From contig JAHBMJ010000112.1 in NCBI GenBank assembly GCA_018398765.1, forward strand, positions 175,178 through 224,241: a stretch of DNA of 49,064 bases. Direction: 5' to 3'. A program made the translations under genes and the position numbers. Source of the stretch: Chromera velia (taxonomy: Eukaryota; Sar; Chromeraceae). Shown here piece by piece: positions 43,431-49,064 of the stretch. The notes under the pieces were generated by a model, which saw only the letters and a program-made list of their open reading frames with translations, had not been told where the DNA came from and made no database searches. Numbering within the stretch: position 1 is the stretch's first letter; the number at the start of each line of letters is the position of its first letter.

Positions 43431-45206
43431 TCGATCCCTTTCCTCTTCTCGAAAGCCCTTGCCCAGCGGCTCTCTGTGAAGATAGATTACAAAGATAATG
43501 TTATGGTGATCCCATCGCCCTCTGGGCCTGATGTCACCTTGACATGGATCGACCTCGGGGAGTATTACGGCCTCCCTCTCGTCGGACTCCAAGATGACGA
43601 TTCCCTACCTTCGTTGGTAGGCTCAGATGAGTCCGACGACGAGCGTCCCCCCCTGGAGGATAATTCCAATGAATCGGAGGACGAGATCGATAACTCTGCC
43701 CCCTTCTGTCCTCTTCCTTTTGCCATGTACACAACCACCTCTCCCACCACCACCCTTGCTCTACACTCGCCTTCAGAGGGCAGTGCGGGTATCGGGGTTC
43801 CTGTGTCTACAGGAGAGGCACCTGAGGGAGTGTGTGTTTGTGTGTCTTGGGAAGAGACACCTGAGAGCGTATGCATGTCTGTGTCTCCGGAGGAGACGTC
43901 TGTCCCCTCTGGAGAGGGAGTTGAGGGATTGAAGGAGCCAGCGCGTCCAGGTGGGATCGCAGGTGGGGCGTCCACTACAGTGCAGGATTCTGTGAAAGCA
44001 ACTACTAACGGTGATGTCCCTTCTCTTTCTGTTTCTTTTTCTGACAACCGCGATTCTCCCCCCTCTGAATCTCTCTCTGTCGATGAATCTGAACCTTCTC
44101 TCTCTGAGTTTGAATTTTCTCAACTCACGTTTACGATTCAACTCAAACAGACAGGCACAGTCAAGATTTTTACTGCTTCTGATTTTTGGGATTTGGTTTG
44201 CAGGGTTCATTGCGAGTGTGCGCATACGGGCGTGAAGGAAATGATGGATCCACTCCTCTTTCATTTCTCTTTCAAACTCCCGCTCACTACCATTCGAACG
44301 TGTGTCGCTCATGTTCTTTCTTCTTGCCCTGAGTGTCCACAGGTGAAGGGCCCGGTTGGTTTCTCCATCCCCGGTGTCTCTTTCACCAAAGGGGCATAGG
44401 TGGGGGTGAGGCTGCATCTCGACAGCCTGTATTTGGGGGCATCTGACTGCGGTCCGACTCATCAACTCACGGTGCTGGAGGATTTCCTCCCTTATGGCCT
44501 TGCCCCTCGCTTTACTGCTCACCCCAACAGCCACAAGACTGTCGCTTTCCTTGAAAACATATGGTTCCCTCGTTTTGGGGTCCCAGAGGAGATCCGATGC
44601 GACCAGGGGTCTGAGTTTGCAAACACCCCCCTCATTGAGCTCTCCAAGCATCGGGGCTTCCGTCTCTCATTCGCGCTCTCTAGCTACAAGGACGGCAACT
44701 CCTTATCCGAACGATGGCAGAGAGAGGTGCTTGCCTCCGTCCGCTCTCTCCTCCTCGAGCGTCAGCTCCCCGGCAACTCATGGCCTGAGATCCACGATGA
44801 GGCAATTCGACGTTTGAATAACCGAATGTCAGTGCAGGGGGGGGGTTCTCATCATACAGCCGCTGCCCTCCCTGGTTTGCTGTCTTGTGTTCACCATTCT
44901 TTCCCCTCTGCCCACCCTCCCCGCCCGTCTGTTTTGTGGACTTATTGTGTGAAAGACATTGTTATGTACAACCGGGGCACCTCTGGAGGGGGGGGTCGAT
45001 CAGGTCAAGGTCACAAGTGTCACTTGAAGTGTGGCCCCGTTTGGGCCCCCTATCGCGTTGTCTCCATTGAGAATGAACACTTCTACAAAATTATAGCTAC
45101 TGATGAGTCCTTCTGCCCCCAACGGACCACCGCATCGCCTCACCAGCTCCGTCCAGCCGTCCGCCCTGTCCCATCTGGCATCGTGCGCAAACAACCCAAT
45201 CCCTAA
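43428..45206 (+). pseudogene. Copia integrase
   Basis: An acidic Ser-rich linker precedes the HHCC zinc domain (HCECAH … CPEC, about 44207-44340). An in-frame TAG at 44397 separates this from the catalytic core: VRLHLDSLYLG supplies the first Asp, FGVPEEIRCDQGSEF the second, and NSLSERWQRE the Glu of the D,D-35-E triad. The frame ends with TAA at 45204 but continues downstream in the same register. It would insert element cDNA. Confidence 0.85.
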
Positions 45207-47822
45207 GGTGCTACTCTGGCCCAACGCGCAGGGTAGAGAGATTGCGCCTCGCTTCCTTCCTCCGCTGATGCTACTCTGACTCTGCTTTAGGAACAGGAGG
45301 CAGCAGCCTTTGTCCTCTTCTTTGGTCCCGACCCAATGACTGAGTCCCCCCCCGACACCGTGATGTTCCCTGTGCCGCCGATCCCTGCCCCTTTGCCTCC
45401 TGCTGACTTGCCTGCTGTCCATGCAACGGACCCGCCTCTATCCTCGCAGCCCATTCAGCAGCCGATCCCCGAGTCTGCCCCGCCGGCAACTCCCCCTCTC
45501 GCCTCTCCTTTCCCCGTCATGCCTGCCCCGCTGCAGCCAGGCACGATGGTGATTGGTCGATCCCCTGAGCATTCACTCCTGTGGGTAGGAGAAATCCTCG
45601 GTGTCCTGCCGAGTGATGGAGCAGCAGAGGGTGATGTCCGGAATGAGGTCCATGCGTAGGGTTCCCACCAGCGATATGCTCTGTCCTACAGGCAGTGGGC
45701 ACCGGGCTACTATTCCTCGGGAGGGGGGTATGTCTCGTACGATAAGCACGCTTCCAAACATGCGGCAGAGATTGTTGAACTGTCGCATGGTCAGATCGTA
45801 GCAGCAGGCTTCGAGATGGAGCGTTCGCAGGGCAATCGCGGGTCTCGTCTTCCCCCTTCTCTCTGCTGTCATTTTGCCTCTGGCTCGGATGGGTATCATT
45901 TCTATGAGTATCCAAGTGCTCGTTTGTCTAATCCTTCTCTCGTATCTGCTGTCGCTTTTTTTGCTTCTATTGATCTGTCGGTGCGTGCTGCAACTACGCA
46001 CCGACCAGTGAGTTTGAAACATCTGTGTCCTACTTCCTGTCAGCTTGTCTGTTTTGCAGACCAGAAGGAGGATTAGGGATGGATCGATCGAGAGGTCTAC
46101 ATCAGGACTCCGATCTCTGAAGTCCCGAGGAACGTTCCTTGCGTCCCTCTCCTCCGTGTATGCACCGAAAAGCTTCAGAACGACGGCATGCGCAAGTTTA
46201 AGACGTGCACCATCATCAACAACAAGCAGGTCCCTCGGGAGGGTTTGAGCGTCGCCACCTGACTCTGCCCCCTCGAAGCTGTGCGCATTGTCCTGCAGAT
46301 TGCGTTGAACGCTAAGCCTTGCAAGCGTCGAGGCGTCGACCTTTCCCTTCAGAAGGCCGATATCGTGCAGACGTACCTACAAGCCCCGTTGCCTCCTGAT
46401 CGCCCCCCCCTCGCTGCCATCCCCCCTTCCGACCACCCAGACCATGGGCAGTTTCTCTGGGTCCTCCGCAAAGCCGTCTACGGCTTGCCTGACGCAGGCA
46501 AGGTCTTCGAGGATTTTCTTACCTCCGTCTTCCGCTCCCTTGGATGGGAGCCAATGCTCTTTCCGGGCGTATGGGTGTTGCGTCGTGCCGATGGTGAGCT
46601 TCGTGCTCTTTTGGCCACCTACTGTGATGACCCGCTCATTCTGGGCATCGGGGAGGATGCGGCAGCTACCATTGACCCCCTCAAGGACATCATGACGTGC
46701 GGCGATTACACCGATCTCTCGGAAGGTTGTTTTATTGCTGTACAGTTCGATCTCTCCACCACCGGCGTGTTCTGCCACCAACATGACTACGTCGCCTCCC
46801 TTGCCCTCCCTCCTGATATGGCCGGCTCTGACCGATGTGCAGACAAGCTTCTCCCTATCGGGTCTATGCATAAGGACGACACCTCTCCTCTGCTGTCTGC
46901 CGCAGGTGTGAAGGTCTTCCGAACCCTGCTCGGGCAGGTAGGCTATGTGGCGACTCGGAGCTGCACACAGCCAGATGTTGCTCTTGCGCACTCCTACCTG
47001 TCACGTTTTCTGGCGTCCCCGACCGAGAGGGCTCTTCGTCTTCTCCTCCAAACGGTGCGCTACCTCCGTTCGCACCCATCTCTTGGGATCCACGTCCGTC
47101 CTTCCTCCGACCCGACCAAGCTGACTGCCATCGAGCATGGGGACTCATCGTTTGGCAACGCCGCCTCTCTACATCTTCAAATGGGCTGGGTTGTTTTTAT
47201 CAACAACTCACCTCTCATTTGGAAAAGCAGAAGGCAGTCCCGCATATCAAAATCAACTACAAGAGCAGAGGTGCTCACCTTGGAGGAAGGCATCGACGCC
47301 GCACTGCATTTTGCGAACTGTGCCGCCCCTTTCTACTCCAACATCCGTGTCGGAATTGGCTATGATGCAGTAAACGTTTTATCTCTGCTGTTGTCTGGCA
47401 CCTCTTCTTCTGCCGAGCGTGCCCTCCTCCCCATTATCCGGGAGATACAGGACAAGGCTTGTGTCGTTCCCCTTCAGGCCGCCACTGACTTGGTCGAGCA
47501 ACACAGGATTAGCATCTTCAAAATCCCCACCGAATCCAACATCTCTGACCTCCTCACAAAGGCGCTCGACCTTGGTGCTCTGACTCGTCTTATGAGTCCC
47601 TCTCCCTCTCTTTCTCCGGTGTTTGGGAGCGAGATTGTGTTTTTTCTTCCTCCTCTTGCTCTGCGTGACCACCCGACGATGGAGAGGGAAAGAATTAAGG
47701 GGGGATGGGGAGGAGCTGACCGCATGAGAGCATTTTGTTTGTTTTTCATGGTTTCTTTTATGTTTTCTATCACGTTTCGTTTCTTCTGTCTCGTTTCCCA
47801 GTTTTGTCAGCTACCGCTGTAG
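45207..47822 (+). pseudogene. Copia reverse transcriptase and RNase H
   Basis: The same frame as integrase continues through TAG 45234, 45288, 45657 and 46074 and TGA 46260. A Pro-rich linker precedes the RT. Motifs are QKADIVQTYLQAP (first catalytic Asp), RKAVYGLPDAGKVFEDF and YCDD at 46620-46631 (catalytic pair). The RNase H region includes SRISKSTTRAEVLTLEEGID. The last 513 codons (46281-47819) are fully open. TAG at 47820 lies against the polypurine tract. Confidence 0.88.
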
Positions 47823-47832
47823 AAAGAAGAAG
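47821..47832 (+). promoter_or_regulatory. Polypurine tract of copia element
   Basis: AGAAAGAAGAAG lies three bases before the 3' LTR, the expected position for plus-strand priming. Confidence 0.65.
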
Positions 47833-47835
47833 CCA

Positions 47836-48439
47836 CGTAATGTTCCAGAAGCATGCTGCTCCTGTTCTTTACTTGTCAATGCGCACTTCTTTTATCTTTT
47901 TCCGTTTGGTAAGGGGCGCATGCCGAGCGAATTGATTTTTAAAACGTGTAAGTCCCTAGGTAAGTCCCCATCCAGATCCTTAAATGCTGTGCGTGCCACC
48001 ACTGGTCGGCTCGCCTCACGCATGATATTCATCTTTCCATACGCTTCTCTCTTTGACTGATCCCAGCTCGTCTCTCCTGTCAGTGATTGCACGTTGAGTG
48101 ATGCACGCTGAGTCCCGATTGTTTACGCAAGTGATTGCCATCCTTGGAACTCTTTCACTTCTTGTTTGGGGCTTTCCGGGGTTCCCGCATGCAGGAATTC
48201 CATCAAGCGTCTCCTCTTGCATCTATTTTGACTCACAAAATTTCTTATTGTTTCATCTTGATCGATTGCTGGAATTGAACGTTTCTCCTCTGGGAGTGGC
48301 TCTCTGCTTGCCATTTTGAAACGACTTTCTCTGGAATAAGGACCTACGGATCGATTTTTTCGTGAGTCTTTATTTCTGTCATTGTGTGTAGCTAGATTGA
48401 TTGATTGATAGTCGTTCTTATAGTCTAGCACACATCTCA
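47836..48439 (+). repeat. 3' LTR of copia element
   Basis: 604 bp. It starts CGTAATG (TG to CG) and ends CA. Most differences from the 5' LTR are transitions. Confidence 0.92.
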
Positions 48440-48444
48440 AGATG

Positions 48445-49064
48445 TATGTATAACTTAATTATATTCATTTTAAACTTAAACATTTGAAAAAGAAGTGCAT
48501 GTTAATAAAAAGAAAAGGATGCTAGAAAAGATGTTCCCCCAAACGCTAGGGTCATGTGTTCTAGCATGCATTGCATGATAACATACAGACTATGCAACCA
48601 ATCATTACAGTGACAGTACTTATGATGAAGATAATGACGACTACAGGATGGTGCAATAAAAAATCTAGGAAAAAATAACTTTAAAGATTACTCTCTAAAG
48701 ATTACCATTTCAGGGGATCTCGCGCTTAGCTTTATCTTTAAAGTTGAGTGATTGACGATCTCTTGCATGAATATAGGCTGCTGGGAGCATGGCTCCACTC
48801 TAGCAAAGCCAACTTCATTCATTCATTCATTCATTCATTCATCCAACAAAATCCAAGAAAGTTATTAACTCTATTTTAAAATATGAGTAAAATTTCACTA
48901 TATTAAATTTTGAAAGATGCAGTTAGATCAAGCTTAGGCTGTTTAGTAGCTTGAAAGCTTATCAACCAACTTTAAACCGCCAATCCTACATGTAGTCTTC
49001 TTTTAAAGGGGCATAAAAAACTAGATAAAAAAAATATTTACCGATCGTATAGGTCACAACCCCC
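48445..49064. other. Intergenic, no gene seen
   Basis: AT-rich flank with an (ATTC)n run at about 48814-48842. No open frame of note. Confidence 0.5.

Larger units (their letters stand above)
40985..48444 (+). mobile_element. Ty1/copia LTR retrotransposon, near full length
   Basis: LTRs 40990-41569 and 47836-48439 are flanked by exact 5 bp target duplications AGATG (40985-40989 and 48440-48444). Internal order is Gag, protease-like, integrase, then reverse transcriptase and RNase H, which is copia order. The coding frame is interrupted mainly by TAG codons and by one frame change near 43260. It is not functional under the standard code. Confidence 0.92.

Noticed and set aside
2714-47822. UAG/UAA reassigned to glutamine as the main explanation
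   Set aside because: Not favoured: the intact phosphatase and JmjC-like genes have many CAR Gln codons and no UAR, the phosphatase gene itself seems to end in TAG, and non-coding LTRs show the same CAG/TAG changes. Kept as an alternative.
1-49064. CRISPR arrays, tRNA or rRNA genes, bacterial-style operons
   Set aside because: No array-like spaced repeats and no cloverleaf or rRNA signatures recognised. Introns and LTR elements show a eukaryotic nuclear context.

Overview
This is a eukaryotic nuclear window. Multi-exon genes have GT-AG introns, most acceptors end in TGCAG, microsatellites are long, and there are remnants of four transposon classes. No tRNA, rRNA or CRISPR array was recognised. 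The best-resolved gene encodes a dual-specificity phosphatase joined to gelsolin-like domains, the layout of plant MAP-kinase phosphatase MKP1. That suggests an algal or protist genome. Frequent TGCATGC strings and the intron style would fit an alveolate alga such as a chromerid, but this is a weak inference and the species cannot be named from the sequence.

Layout. 1-2.7 kb: no supported gene. 2.7-5.9 kb: plus-strand exons of an unrecognised gene with tandemly duplicated exons, including a coiled-coil exon in a unit of about 700 bp. The third unit is split by a Ty3/gypsy-type LTR element (6154-12052), which is itself split by a 3.5 kb terminal-inverted-repeat DNA transposon (6608-10079). 13.3-14.4 kb: exons of an AAA ATPase with a frameshift just after Walker A. 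15-19.7 kb: AT-rich, repeat-rich, with no firm gene. 20.3-28.6 kb, minus strand: the MKP1-like phosphatase-gelsolin gene, 13 exons with phases that agree almost throughout. 28.9-31.2 kb, minus strand: an unrecognised multi-exon gene. 31.2-31.8 kb: candidate bidirectional promoter. 31.8-37.3 kb, plus strand: a gene with JmjC/cupin-like iron-binding motifs. 38.0-39.8 kb: decayed LINE. 40990-48439: nearly full-length Ty1/copia element with 5 bp target duplications.

Cross-cutting signals. (1) In the transposons and the duplicated exons, in-frame stops are nearly all TAG or TAA and sit where glutamine fits, while two intact genes of roughly 2,000 codons together have none. Duplicate exon copies carry CAG in one and TAG in the other, in both directions, and LTR pairs differ mainly by transitions at CpG and CAG/CTG. 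I read this as repeat-associated cytosine deamination (CG plus CHG methylation, or a RIP-like process), with a UAR=Gln code as the alternative. (2) A 62-74 bp hairpin sequence starting with TGCATGCATTT occurs at splice boundaries in two neighbouring genes, each time flanked by a 31-49 bp direct duplication of the exon/intron junction. It may be an undescribed mini-element.
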